Assembly: GCA_014803985.1 (NCBI GenBank)
Contig: JAAVAO010000017.1
Location: forward strand, 1 to 58,360
From: Treponema sp.
Lineage (GTDB): Bacteria; Spirochaetota; Spirochaetia; Treponematales; Treponemataceae
DNA: 58,360 bases
Reading direction: 5' to 3'
A program made the position numbers and the translations under genes. Within the stretch, counting starts at the first letter, position 1. The number at the start of each line of letters is the position of its first letter. Below the pieces are notes generated by a model. It was not told the origin of the DNA. It did no database searches and was given only the letters and a program-made list of their open reading frames with translations. Shown one piece after another: positions 44,825-53,852 of this stretch.

Positions 44825-46540
44825 TCACTCTTCCATTAACCATGTGCGTATTAACATTGCCACATCTTCTGGATGTTCCCGTGCGAGGGAGTTGGCAGCC
44901 TCTTGCAGTTCTGCGCGACGGCTCTCCTCAACGGACATAGTAACTTGCATATTTGCATCGTCGCGAGCCTCCCACAAAGCCTTTTCGCGCTCCGCCTGTT
45001 GCTGCCGCAAAAGCTCCTCTTCCCGCAAGCGACGGCGACGTTCCATTTCCTTTGAAATAAAACGGAACAAAACAAAACCAACAAGGACAATCGCAATCGC
45101 TGCAAGCACTAACAGAATGGTGCGTTGTGTTTGCTGTTTTTTAAAATACGCCGCATCAAATTCTTCAAATTCATCATTTCGATCAATTTCTATGCGCCCA
45201 ACATAAACGCTATCGCCTCTTATTCTATTTGCACCAACAGCATGCTCGGCAATACTTCTATATTCAGCCAATTCAGAGTCAGAAACGGGAGTAAAATCTC
45301 TCACAAGACCGCCTGTTTCTTCGTCAACGATATATTTATGCGTCTTTGGATCTCGTCTCAAACGCCATCTTCCGTCAACATTAAATGAAACAGTAACACG
45401 CCCTGTTTGCGGAGAAACATTTTCAATCGTATGCTCAGTATTTATAACATTGTTTCTTGTAACGCCCGTTTCAGTTGACTTGCCAATCACATTTGACATA
45501 TCAGAATAGACTGGAGGCGTTTGCCCTTCAACGCCAGCGGGTCCTTCAGGATTGAACCCCGTTCCCTGCCATTCCTTTGTAACCGTTTGTTCGCTAATTG
45601 GAAGTGTATCCCGATATTCAGAATCATCATAAGGAGTGTCTGGATTGTCGGGTTTTATTTCGATAGGAGAATATTTTGTTGATTCAACCCGTTTTTCCGA
45701 CATATCCATTTCAATACTGATATTGAGGTCGCGGATTCTGTCTTCACTGGCAAGTTTTTGCAGGGATTTTAAAAGTTCCGCCTTCTTTTCAGCCTCAAGT
45801 TTTCGCCTTAACTTTTGCTGTTTTTCAATCAAGGAAATCCTATCGCTTTCAGCCATCGACTCAAAATCGTTGAGAACATTTCCCTCTGTGTCTGTAATAT
45901 CAATATTTTCATCAAGAAGACCAGGAACATGCGCCTTTATTATTCTTTGTATTCCTAACACTTTAGAGCGGTTTGTCTTCAAGTCACTGTTTGGAGCGAG
46001 CGTAAGAATAATTCCCGCCTTTACAGGAAGCTGTGTATCTGAAAAAAGATTTTGCTCTGGAATGGAAAGGGAAACAGTTGCATGAATAACGTCATCAAAA
46101 GACTCTATGTTGTTTTTAAGACTGTTGGCAGTCGCCTGTTTTAATTTCTCCTGTTGCTCAAGGTCGGTTGTGTTCCAACTTCGATTATAAAAGTCCGCAT
46201 ACGGATTGATTGAAGACGGGAGAATGTTTTCACTCACAAGAATTGCGCGAAGTTTTCTAGCCGTTCGTTCATCCTCAACAATAATATAGCCATCGGCACT
46301 AGCACTTGCCTCTATATTTTCTTGAGAAATACGATCTAAAATTCTCGTAAGTGCTGCTTGATCGGAAACTTGAGAGTTAAATAATCTAACGCCTGTAGGT
46401 TTTGAAGAAACCCTGGCGGTAACAACAATAGCAACAATTACAATGGCAATGACGCCAAAAAGAATAACTTTTTTGACAACGGAACTGTTCTTCCAAAAAT
46501 TTGAAATCCAATCCCCCATCTTTTTAAGCCATTCGTTCAT
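44825..46540 (-). CDS. fliF: Flagellar MS-ring protein FliF
   Basis: FliF forms the MS ring in the inner membrane. The 571 residues have an N-terminal membrane segment (about 23-42), two ring-building motifs (RBM1/2, about 50-220, YAFYN-like YADFYNRSWNTTD), a Pro/Ser/Thr-rich periplasmic loop (about 300-370), and a second membrane segment (about 450-475) before a basic-acidic cytoplasmic tail that would contact FliG. A GGGAGGGG ribosome binding site precedes the ATG. A 244-bp gap with hairpins separates it from fliE. Confidence 0.96.
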   Translation of the reverse strand: MNEWLKKMGDWISNFWKNSSVVKKVILFGVIAIVIVAIVVTARVSSKPTGVRLFNSQVSDQAALTRILDRISQENIEASASADGYIIVEDERTARKLRAILVSENILPSSINPYADFYNRSWNTTDLEQQEKLKQATANSLKNNIESFDDVIHATVSLSIPEQNLFSDTQLPVKAGIILTLAPNSDLKTNRSKVLGIQRIIKAHVPGLLDENIDITDTEGNVLNDFESMAESDRISLIEKQQKLRRKLEAEKKAELLKSLQKLASEDRIRDLNISIEMDMSEKRVESTKYSPIEIKPDNPDTPYDDSEYRDTLPISEQTVTKEWQGTGFNPEGPAGVEGQTPPVYSDMSNVIGKSTETGVTRNNVINTEHTIENVSPQTGRVTVSFNVDGRWRLRRDPKTHKYIVDEETGGLVRDFTPVSDSELAEYRSIAEHAVGANRIRGDSVYVGRIEIDRNDEFEEFDAAYFKKQQTQRTILLVLAAIAIVLVGFVLFRFISKEMERRRRLREEELLRQQQAEREKALWEARDDANMQVTMSVEESRRAELQEAANSLAREHPEDVAMLIRTWLMEE

Positions 46541-46700
46541 CTGTCCCCTCCCGTGAACGAATTTAAAACAACGGTTTTTATATTATAGCATATTAAAAGA
46601 ATTCTGCAAATAGTAAACACCAGAGAAAATAGATTTTATATGAAAAAAGAGCAAAAAAATCTATACGCTACTCAATAACACCATTGATTTTCAGCAACGA

Positions 46701-46753
46701 GCGAGTCTTGAAAAAACTCGCATTAAAACAGGCAACACTCTTTCAGCTGCCTG
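46701..46753. repeat. Paired hairpins between fliE and fliF (repeat copy E)
   Basis: GCGAGT/ACTCGC (46701-46706, 46716-46721) is followed by CAGGCA/TGCCTG (46729-46734, 46748-46753). On the minus strand the second stem is followed by TTTT, so partial termination inside the operon is possible. The ACTCGC-spacer-hairpin layout resembles copies A and B. Confidence 0.45.
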
Positions 46754-46784
46754 CGTTTATAGCCTCTAATAAAAAGACAACGTG

Positions 46785-47144
46785 CTAGCGAGTAGTTGAA
46801 ATCTCATTCCAACCTTGCACCATCCTGTCAATTACAGTTTGCGCTAAATTCAAAGAAAGCCTGGCTTTGCTCATTGCAATTGTTACATCTTCAATGTTCA
46901 CAGAATCAGGGTCAGTTATCACTTGCTGTTGAATCGTCTTCACATCAAGTTGCTGTTGGTTCATAGACTTTACTGCGTCAACAAGATATTCTTCAAAACT
47001 AACACGCTTTTTTTCAAAGTTGTCTTTAGCAGAGTTTGGAATATCGTTTAACGGCGCACCTGCAATATCGGAAAGTTTTGAAGAGCCTGTGTGAGCGTCA
47101 AGCGTTCTATTCAACTTTAAAGTTTGAATTTCAGGAATTTTCAT
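46785..47144 (-). CDS. fliE: Flagellar hook-basal body protein FliE
   Basis: FliE joins the MS ring to the rod. The 119 residues show the family pattern: FEEYLVDAVKSMNQQQLDV near 50 and DPDSVNIEDVTIAMSKARLSLNLAQTV near 77, with a helical C-terminus. Start 47144 is chosen from family length and a GGTGGTG ahead; the frame is open 21 codons further but that adds a spurious hydrophobic stretch. It follows flgC by 108 bases. Confidence 0.93.
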   Translation of the reverse strand: MKIPEIQTLKLNRTLDAHTGSSKLSDIAGAPLNDIPNSAKDNFEKKRVSFEEYLVDAVKSMNQQQLDVKTIQQQVITDPDSVNIEDVTIAMSKARLSLNLAQTVIDRMVQGWNEISTTR

Positions 47145-47252
47145 ATTTTCACCACCCATAAAAAATGTTACACCAAGAACTAAAAAAATACAAGAAAAAC
47201 GCTTCATTCATTGCCGAAAAAACAATACCGTTTTTTTCAACCGCGCTTTATC

Positions 47253-47711
47253 CTATCTGCCAATTTCCAAAGCCGCGCTAAACATACTTTTAGAGCCTTC
47301 AATCACCGTGGAATTTGCTTCATACGCTCGACTTGCGCTGATTAAGTCCACCATTTCATTTACAATGTTCACATTCGGGTACTCAACATATCCTGCATTT
47401 GGACCTGTTTTTATTGCATCAACATGATTTGGATCATACACAAGGCGGCCTTCGGATGTATCCTTTACAATTTCACGAACTTTCACACCTTTTCCAGGAC
47501 CGCCATCCAAGTCTTCAGGAAGAAATGGAGATCTCCATTGGGTGGTCTTTGCACCAATCGCCTCAAAAATCACTCTGGATCTTTTAAACGCTCCGCCTTC
47601 TTGTGTTCTCGTCGTGGATGCGTTTGCAATGTTATTTGAAATTACATCAGAACGAAGTCTCTCTGCACTCATTCCTGTTGACGCTATGTTAATGCTTGTA
47701 AAAAGTCCCAT
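47253..47711 (-). CDS. flgC: Flagellar rod protein FlgC
   Basis: FlgC is a proximal rod protein, exported by the flagellar type III system. The 152 residues have the rod/hook N-terminal motif (SINIASTGMSAERLRSDVISNNIANAS pattern, near 5-30) and the C-terminal motif VNIVNEMVDLISASRAYEANSTVI near 113. There is no cleavable signal, as expected. AGAGGTG precedes the ATG. Confidence 0.96.
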   Translation of the reverse strand: MGLFTSINIASTGMSAERLRSDVISNNIANASTTRTQEGGAFKRSRVIFEAIGAKTTQWRSPFLPEDLDGGPGKGVKVREIVKDTSEGRLVYDPNHVDAIKTGPNAGYVEYPNVNIVNEMVDLISASRAYEANSTVIEGSKSMFSAALEIGR

Positions 47712-47791
47712 ACTGCACCTCTATTTATCTTATTATTCAAACGTTTAAAAACGGAAACGCTCTATTTTTTATACTCCAACTTCATTATTAC

Positions 47792-48208
47792 CTATTTCTT
47801 CAAAACCGTATTTATTTGGCTGAATTCAAAATTCGTCAATTGTGCCAAAAGCCTGTATTGCATTTGGATTTGAAGGATATTGTTAGCCTCTGTTTCGGCA
47901 TCAACATTGTTTCCATTCGCCTTTGCAGTTGTTGTGTAGTCAAGGACACGGCGTGGCTCTACATCACGATAATCATAAGGCTCATACAATGAAATATGCC
48001 TTTCATCAGTGCGAGTAAGTTGAAAAGCGTTGCGCGCCTTTTCTTCTGAATCAAATGCGCGTTTTAACTCGCTTTCAAAATTAACCGTTGATCTTTTAAA
48101 GTTCGGAACTTCACTCTTGGAAAGATTATCTGCGCTCACCTGATAGCGAAGACTTGCCGCATCCATCGCTCTATGCAGTAAGTCAATTGATCGTGTAAAA
48201 TCATTCAT
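47792..48208 (-). CDS. flgB: Flagellar rod protein FlgB
   Basis: FlgB is the most proximal rod subunit. The 138 residues carry the N-terminal motif LLHRAMDAASLRYQVSADNLSKSEVPNFK and the C-terminal helix ETEANNILQIQMQYRLLAQLTN. Start 48208 follows GAGGGG by seven bases. The longer frame to 48319 would cover the ilvD terminator and is rejected. It is the first gene of the flagellar operon. Confidence 0.94.
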   Translation of the reverse strand: MNDFTRSIDLLHRAMDAASLRYQVSADNLSKSEVPNFKRSTVNFESELKRAFDSEEKARNAFQLTRTDERHISLYEPYDYRDVEPRRVLDYTTTAKANGNNVDAETEANNILQIQMQYRLLAQLTNFEFSQINTVLKK

Positions 48209-48245
48209 TAAAAAACCCCTCAAAAAGAAATCCGTTGTCATTTTA

Positions 48246-48272
48246 TTTTCGGACTTTTTTTTCAAATGTTTA
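48246..48272 (-). promoter_or_regulatory. Candidate sigma-28-type promoter of the flagellar operon
   Basis: On the minus strand TAAACATT (48265-48272) and TCCGAAAA (48246-48253) are separated by 11 bp. Each matches six of eight bases of the enterobacterial FliA consensus (TAAAGTTT, N11, GCCGATAA). It lies 38 bases upstream of flgB. No good sigma-70 promoter competes nearby. Confidence 0.45.
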
Positions 48273-48273
48273 G

Positions 48274-48316
48274 AAAAAAAGCAACCATCACAGAACGCAC
48301 TCTGCAACAGTTGCTT
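48274..48316 (-). terminator. Intrinsic terminator of ilvD
   Basis: AAGCAAC and GTTGCTT (48310-48316 and 48279-48285) form a stem with an inner CAGA/TCTG pairing. On the minus strand it runs directly into T7. It separates ilvD from the flagellar operon. Confidence 0.65.
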
Positions 48317-48377
48317 CATTTTCTCTCAATATAAAACAATTCTCGCAATAACGGTGGCGACTAATAAACAGTCAATC

Positions 48378-50069
48378 CTACTCCAAAATTGCGCCCTTGT
48401 CCGCGCTAGAAACAAGTTTTGCGTAGCGCGCCAAGTAACCCGTTGTCACCTTTGGCTCGGGGCAAGTCCATTTTGCCTTTCGTTTTGCAAGTTCCTCATC
48501 GCTCACTTCAAGCGTGATTTTATATGCATTTATGTCAAGCGTGATTTTATCCCCTTCCTCAACAAGCGCAATCGGTCCGCCAACAGCAGCCTCTGGAGAG
48601 CAATGCCCTAAAGACGCACCTCTGGTTGCACCCGAAAATCTACCGTCAGTAATCAAGGCGACTTGTTTATCCAGCCCCTGTCCTGCCAATGCCGCTGTAA
48701 CAGCAAGCATTTCACGCATTCCAGGACCACCCTTTGGACCTTCATAACGAATCACGACCACATCGCCAGGGTTAATCCGTCTCTTTTGAACAGCCTCCAT
48801 CGCCTCGCTTTCATCGTTAAAAACTCGAGCAGGTCCTGTGTGCTTCATCAATTCAGGAGCGCATGCAGAACGTTTTACAACCGTTCCATTGGGCGCAAGA
48901 TTTCCGAATAGAATTGCAATTCCGCCATTATCAGAAAACGGATTTTCTATTGGACGCAGTATCTCTGGATTTCGATTTTTCACGCCGGCAATATTTTCAG
49001 CAATTGTTTTTCCTGTGGCGGTAATTAAACTCGTGTTTATCAGATTTTTCTTTGCAAGTTCCGCTAAAACCGCCTGAACGCCACCAGCATCATTTAATTC
49101 ACACATAAATGTATGCCCCGCTGGTGCAAGATGACACAAATTTGGCGTTCTATTTGAAATCTCGTTCACTTCGTGCAAGTCTATTGAAATGCCCGCTTCA
49201 TGCGCAATCGCAGGAACATGCAACATCGTATTGCTTGAACACCCCAACGCCATATCAGCGGCAAGAGCATTCCTAAAGTTTTCTATAGTCATCATTTTGC
49301 GCGCGGTAATCCCTTTGTTGTATAAATCCATCACCGCCATTCCCACTTTTTTTGCAAGCGCGATTCGTTCTCCCGTCACAGCAGGAATAGTTCCGTTTCC
49401 AGGAAGCCCAAGACCTAAAACTTCTGTAAGGCAGTTCATTGAATTTGCAGTAAACATTCCAGAACACGCCCCACAACCAGGACACGCAGAATGCTCCATT
49501 TCCTTGAGCTGCGATTCGTTTATTTTTCCAACGGCAAGTCCGCCAATCGCCTCAAACATATCTGTAAGAGAAAGATTTTTTCCTGCATAAGGGTTTGTTG
49601 CATCGCTTCCAGGAAGATGCCCTGGCATCATCGGTCCGCCAGAACAGAAAACAGTCGGCAAATCAAGTCGAGCGGCAGCCATTAGCATTCCTGGAACAAT
49701 TTTATCGCAGTTCGGTATCATAACAAGAGCGTCAAATTGGTGCGCCTTTACCACACATTCAACGCTATCCGCAATCAATTCACGAGTCACAAGAGAATAC
49801 TTCATTCCCTCATGCCCCATAGCAATTCCATCACACACACCAATCGCAGGAAATTCAATCGGCGTTCCTCCTGCCATACGGATGCCAGCCTTCACCGCCT
49901 CTGCAATTCTATCCAGTTCAATATGACCTGGTATAATTTCATTTTTCGCACAACATACGCCAACCAACGGACGTGACAGCTCCTCGTCAGTATAGCCCAT
50001 TGCATAAAACAAAGAACGATGCGGGGCGCGCTCCACTCCACATGTTGCATGATCACTTTTTTTAGACAT
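48378..50069 (-). CDS. ilvD: Dihydroxy-acid dehydratase
   Basis: IlvD converts dihydroxy-acids to 2-keto acids in valine, leucine and isoleucine synthesis, using an iron-sulfur cluster. The 563 residues contain the cluster cysteines in [10 protein letters not shown] (near 45), [15 protein letters not shown] (near 117) and [16 protein letters not shown] (near 188), and the C-terminal [19 protein letters not shown] near 468. GGAG lies five bases before ATG 50069; the longer frame is not supported. No other branched-chain genes adjoin, so it stands alone. Confidence 0.96.
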   Translation of the reverse strand: MSKKSDHATCGVERAPHRSLFYAMGYTDEELSRPLVGVCCAKNEIIPGHIELDRIAEAVKAGIRMAGGTPIEFPAIGVCDGIAMGHEGMKYSLVTRELIADSVECVVKAHQFDALVMIPNCDKIVPGMLMAAARLDLPTVFCSGGPMMPGHLPGSDATNPYAGKNLSLTDMFEAIGGLAVGKINESQLKEMEHSACPGCGACSGMFTANSMNCLTEVLGLGLPGNGTIPAVTGERIALAKKVGMAVMDLYNKGITARKMMTIENFRNALAADMALGCSSNTMLHVPAIAHEAGISIDLHEVNEISNRTPNLCHLAPAGHTFMCELNDAGGVQAVLAELAKKNLINTSLITATGKTIAENIAGVKNRNPEILRPIENPFSDNGGIAILFGNLAPNGTVVKRSACAPELMKHTGPARVFNDESEAMEAVQKRRINPGDVVVIRYEGPKGGPGMREMLAVTAALAGQGLDKQVALITDGRFSGATRGASLGHCSPEAAVGGPIALVEEGDKITLDINAYKITLEVSDEELAKRKAKWTCPEPKVTTGYLARYAKLVSSADKGAILE

Positions 50070-50175
50070 ATCCACTCCATATTTTATAGAAAGTCTTGCT
50101 GTTTTACGCCCCTTCATATAGAAAACGATAACAAGCAGCATATATACATTTGCAACGCAAACTGTACTAATTGAA

Positions 50176-50643
50176 TTATAACACTTTCTCAAGGCATGTT
50201 TTTAAAGGAACAAGCCCCATTGCATCATAAAAAGCACGCGCGCTTTTATTGGACTCCCAAACATTCAGCGTAACATTATAAAAACCATTTTTCCTCGCAA
50301 AGTCAATCACATAATTATAAAGAGCCGTGCCAATATGATTTTTTCGCTTCTTTTCATCAACGCATAAATCATCAATGTAAAGCGTCTTTAAATCAGAGCG
50401 AACATTATCGCCATTGTAAATTTCGTAAACGCAAAACGCATACCCTTCAACTTCTTGAGCGTCATTCACGCTCACAAAAATCGGACGGCTATCATCTTCT
50501 ATTATTTCCAACAGTTCGTCATCTGTGTATTTTTTTGCATCTTTCCGCCATAAATCAGGTCGTCCTTCGTAATGAACCATAAGGACTTGTCGCAAAAGAT
50601 TGTTTATTCCTTGAACATCGCTTTTTGTCGCTCTTCTGATCAT
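50176..50643 (-). CDS. GNAT-family N-acetyltransferase
   Basis: The 155-residue protein has the GNAT fold: an N-terminal [15 protein letters not shown] helix, the acetyl-CoA-binding stretch [20 protein letters not shown] (R/Q-x-x-G-x-G/A type, near 92-110) and the terminal [21 protein letters not shown] motif near 128. The substrate is unknown. GAGGGG precedes the ATG. It lies 106 bases upstream of ilvD on the same strand. Confidence 0.85.
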   Translation of the reverse strand: MIRRATKSDVQGINNLLRQVLMVHYEGRPDLWRKDAKKYTDDELLEIIEDDSRPIFVSVNDAQEVEGYAFCVYEIYNGDNVRSDLKTLYIDDLCVDEKKRKNHIGTALYNYVIDFARKNGFYNVTLNVWESNKSARAFYDAMGLVPLKTCLEKVL

Positions 50644-50678
50644 AAACCCCTCATAAGAAATTCAGCATATTTTGAAAC

Positions 50679-50696
50679 AAAAAACCTGTGAGCAGG
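50679..50696 (-). terminator. Weak terminator upstream of the acetyltransferase gene
   Basis: A short CCTG/CAGG stem followed on the minus strand by T6 could end transcription of the gene at 50824-52374. The stem has only four base pairs. Confidence 0.3.
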
Positions 50697-50823
50697 CAAT
50701 GCCTTACAACGATTGCTTCATCCACTCACCCTATAGGAAAACCCACAATTGATTAACACGCCACACAACACAGTTAATGTATTTTACTTCATTCATCCAA
50801 AAAATACAATTACATCGTATCTT

Positions 50824-52374
50824 CTATCTCTTCAGCGTTTCCGCCGCTTTTTTCTCCGATTTTTCACGCGCTCGTCTTTCCTTTTCACGCTGCCTTTCCT
50901 CGCTCGCCTTTTCCCTAGCAGCAGCCGACGATGCCTTTCGAGCCTCCTTTTTCAAAGCCTTTTCCTGCTCTTTTTCAAACAGTTTGGCAACTTTTTGTTC
51001 GGCAATGCGCAAATTTTCAGCATCCCGCGCAATCTTTGCATCCGCCATCGCTAATTTTTTAGCCTTGTATTTTTTTCTTCTGGCAACTTTTTCAGGATGC
51101 GCCTTGAGATATTCAATTTTCTTTTCTGCACGAATTGCATCCTTATCCGCTCGCACCGCATCCTTTTGTTTTTGTATAACATCCCAAAGAACAGTTTGAA
51201 AAGCCGTTTTCCGGACATAAGACTGTTTATTTTCACCCCACTTGCTATAGCGAACGCCAAAATCAATGTGATATTGCCAAGAGTGTTCATAGGGCTGAAT
51301 AATACGGTTAGAGCCAAGATTTGGATAATCATACGTAAAATTACCGTCAAGAATAATAGTCCATCGAGGAGCTACAGGAAGTTCAAATCCCACAAGTGCG
51401 CCCGCCCCCAAATAATGCAAATAGAATTCATCGGTCAACTGATACATATAATGAATACCAAGTCCAAATTTCAAGTACACATAATCCCACATGCTCGCTT
51501 CAATAACAGGCCCTGCAAAAAGGTCAAACGCAAAAAGAAACATTCCCTGAATTTGCGACGTACCATTGAACGTATGAGTGAGCGGATAATACATTGACAA
51601 GCGAAGCAAAGAATTCACCGGCTTCATATTTTTTGATTGAACTTCGCAAAACATCCCAAAAAGATTATTTTGCCAAACAAAGTTACTTCTCGCATCCTGT
51701 TTTTGCACTCGAGTGACATTTGCGTATGTCAGCCCCCAATTTATCATAGGGAACGGCTTTTGCTTTAACTCCGCAATACTCAACCGCCTCATAGACTCCC
51801 TAATTTTTAAAATATCTTCTTCAGTAAGAGTGCCGTCAACAGAAGTATAATAATCTTGAGAGGTATAATATTTTTCCGCCACATAATAAACGCCATTTTC
51901 CTTGTTTTCAGAAGTCTCTGCGTCATCATCTGCATTCTTGCTGGAATTGGACGCCGTGCCTCCGTTCACCTCTGATTCAAACGCATTTTCATTATCAGTG
52001 GACTTTTCATTCGGAGAACCGGCATTCTCTTCAGCGTTTTGAAGGGCTTTTTCCTTTGCTTTTTTTAAAGCCCTCGCTTCTTTTTCAGCCTTTGCTTCCG
52101 CCTTTTTTCGAGCCCTTTCCTCTTTTGCAGCAGCCTTTTTCTCCGCCTTTTTTCGAGCCGCCTCTTCCTTTGCAGCCGCTTTCGCCGCCTTTTCCGCTGC
52201 CACATCGTCTTTGTCTTGCTCTATCTCTGCACTTTCAGATTGCTCTGCATCAATAACAACAGTAGAAGCAAGTCCCTTCTCCCCTTTTTCAGGAGCGTCA
52301 ACACCACTATCGGCTTGACCAAAAAAGTATAAGCCTGAAAGAAAAAAAATAAAAACAAAAATCGTTCTTTTCAT
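50824..52374 (-). CDS. Secreted Ala/Lys/Glu-rich protein with beta-rich core
   Basis: No family recognised. The 516 residues start with a signal peptide (FVFIFFLSGLYFFGQA). Two highly charged Ala/Lys/Glu/Arg segments (about 50-115 and 400-516) should form long helices. Between them, residues about 190-390 are rich in alternating aromatic and small residues (PLTHTFNGTSQIQGMFLFAF, GLGIHYMYQLTDEFYLHYLG), compatible with an outer-membrane beta-barrel, ending in HWQYHIDFGVRYSKW-like strands. An outer-membrane or periplasm-spanning role is inference. The ribosome binding site is poor. Confidence 0.7.
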   Translation of the reverse strand: MKRTIFVFIFFLSGLYFFGQADSGVDAPEKGEKGLASTVVIDAEQSESAEIEQDKDDVAAEKAAKAAAKEEAARKKAEKKAAAKEERARKKAEAKAEKEARALKKAKEKALQNAEENAGSPNEKSTDNENAFESEVNGGTASNSSKNADDDAETSENKENGVYYVAEKYYTSQDYYTSVDGTLTEEDILKIRESMRRLSIAELKQKPFPMINWGLTYANVTRVQKQDARSNFVWQNNLFGMFCEVQSKNMKPVNSLLRLSMYYPLTHTFNGTSQIQGMFLFAFDLFAGPVIEASMWDYVYLKFGLGIHYMYQLTDEFYLHYLGAGALVGFELPVAPRWTIILDGNFTYDYPNLGSNRIIQPYEHSWQYHIDFGVRYSKWGENKQSYVRKTAFQTVLWDVIQKQKDAVRADKDAIRAEKKIEYLKAHPEKVARRKKYKAKKLAMADAKIARDAENLRIAEQKVAKLFEKEQEKALKKEARKASSAAAREKASEERQREKERRAREKSEKKAAETLKR

Positions 52375-52495
52375 ATCATAAAAATCTCTTTAAACTTGAT
52401 TTTTACAGAAAACGACAAAAAATGCTGCCGCTCCTGTAACTGCACTTTCTTTGTACACTGCGTTATTCAGTGCACGTGTTCCCTTCGTCAAAAAA

Positions 52496-52894
52496 CTATT
52501 TAGAGTTATGGTAAAGTTCCAATTGAATTTGTGCCATTCCACCTTCATCCGTTGGAACAGTCCAAGTCAAATACAACATCGCGCCTCGCAAATCCCATTC
52601 AGTGTTGAATTTTGTATTTTTCGGCGTAGTGGTATTGATAATCAAGGCGTTGTCAACTGTCGTATACGTTCCCTGCGGCTCTTCAACTATATATTTGTCC
52701 TCGTCCTCGCCGGGATCTTCTCGCAAAATATAAATTGTTGCAAAAAAAGTTCCATCATTCAAAAACGTAATCTGATTTCCAACATTGTCGCTCCATGTTC
52801 CATACAGCGGAGAAGGCACCGTGCAGCCAGTCTCCAAAAACAACAAAAACGCCATAATCATAAAGGCAAAAAGATTTCCAAAGTACTTTTTCAT
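52496..52894 (-). CDS. Small lipoprotein, lipocalin-like size
   Basis: The 132-residue product has a signal peptide with a loose spirochaetal lipobox (LETGC, near residue 24). The mature part begins SPLYGTWSDNVGNQITFLNDGTFFA and has alternating beta strands (GTYTTVDNALIINTT, MLYLTWTV), a pattern common to small extracytoplasmic beta-sandwich or lipocalin-like domains. GGAGGAAA precedes ATG 52894. The function is unknown. It is transcribed in the same direction as the neighbouring secreted-protein genes. Confidence 0.7.
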   Translation of the reverse strand: MKKYFGNLFAFMIMAFLLFLETGCTVPSPLYGTWSDNVGNQITFLNDGTFFATIYILREDPGEDEDKYIVEEPQGTYTTVDNALIINTTTPKNTKFNTEWDLRGAMLYLTWTVPTDEGGMAQIQLELYHNSK

Positions 52895-53000
52895 ATTTCC
52901 TCCATAACATAAACACTCAATCCTCAAACCACTTACATTGACACACAACATAAACAATCATAAACAATCATTATAAAAGTCGTCCTCGAAATGACATATT

Positions 53001-53840
53001 TTATTTTTCAAGCTCTTCATTTGCGATCAATTCTTCATCAATTTCATTCCAACCCACAGCACTTTTTTCAAAGCCTTCTTCCTCAACAATATAATACCCC
53101 CCTGCGGCATTTCCTTTTTTTATCAAAAGATTGTCATAACATATTTTTCCAGGATACATTCCAGAACACTCAACAGTGCCAAACATCGTGCCATTTGCAA
53201 GAATATTCGCCCGTATGTTTGTTGCTCCTGTTATCCACCAATGCAAATTATCGCTATAATCAAAATACTCAAGATACACAACACCGTGAAAACCGCGTAC
53301 AGTCGCCTTGTAAGAAACATCCCCGCTCAAATCGCCTTTCGCCTTTTCCTTTCCCAACTTTTGCAGATTTATTTTGCGATGCATAAGGGTCAACTTATCG
53401 TGGGAACTCACCACCGTGCTATTGTATGCGCTCATATACGCATTTGCAGTTAACGCCCCGTAGCCTTCAGCCTCGTTTGACAAAACGTTCTTTCCCAAAA
53501 TAGATGCATTCACTGCATACACATATTTTTCATAGGGAGATGCAATTTCATTTCTATCGATAAAACTATTCACATCACCATCAAGCGTTGCAATACACTC
53601 ATAATCAGACGAAACTGCTACATTTTTTCGCAAAATTTCAATTCTTTCTATGTTTCCTATTTCTTCTCCCTCAATGCTCCACTCTAACAAGACTGGAAAC
53701 ACACCGTGCTCATTGGCATTTTTTTCATCGTTAGTCACGCCGTCAATAAAAATGGCTTTTGACGCCAAAAGCAAAATCCCTTGCGCAAAACACAAGCCTT
53801 GCGCAAACAAAAAAAGCAAAGCAAAACTCGTTCTTAACAT
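53001..53840 (-). CDS. Secreted protein with FN3-like half and a shared C-terminal module
   Basis: The 279 residues have a signal peptide (ALLFLFAQGLCFAQG), one FN3-like region (about 35-118, VLLEWSIEGEE... YVYAVNASILGKN) and a C-terminal module (about 124-262). The module starts GYGALTANAY, includes KLTLMHRKINLQKLGKE, GDLSGDVSYKATV, GATNIRANILANGTM and MYPGKICYDNLLIKKGNAAGGYY. The same module ends the large FN3 protein encoded just upstream. AGAGG lies before the ATG and only 12 bases separate the two genes, so they are cotranscribed. The module is not a family I recognise. Confidence 0.75.
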   Translation of the reverse strand: MLRTSFALLFLFAQGLCFAQGILLLASKAIFIDGVTNDEKNANEHGVFPVLLEWSIEGEEIGNIERIEILRKNVAVSSDYECIATLDGDVNSFIDRNEIASPYEKYVYAVNASILGKNVLSNEAEGYGALTANAYMSAYNSTVVSSHDKLTLMHRKINLQKLGKEKAKGDLSGDVSYKATVRGFHGVVYLEYFDYSDNLHWWITGATNIRANILANGTMFGTVECSGMYPGKICYDNLLIKKGNAAGGYYIVEEEGFEKSAVGWNEIDEELIANEELEK

Positions 53841-53852
53841 AAAACCTCTATT

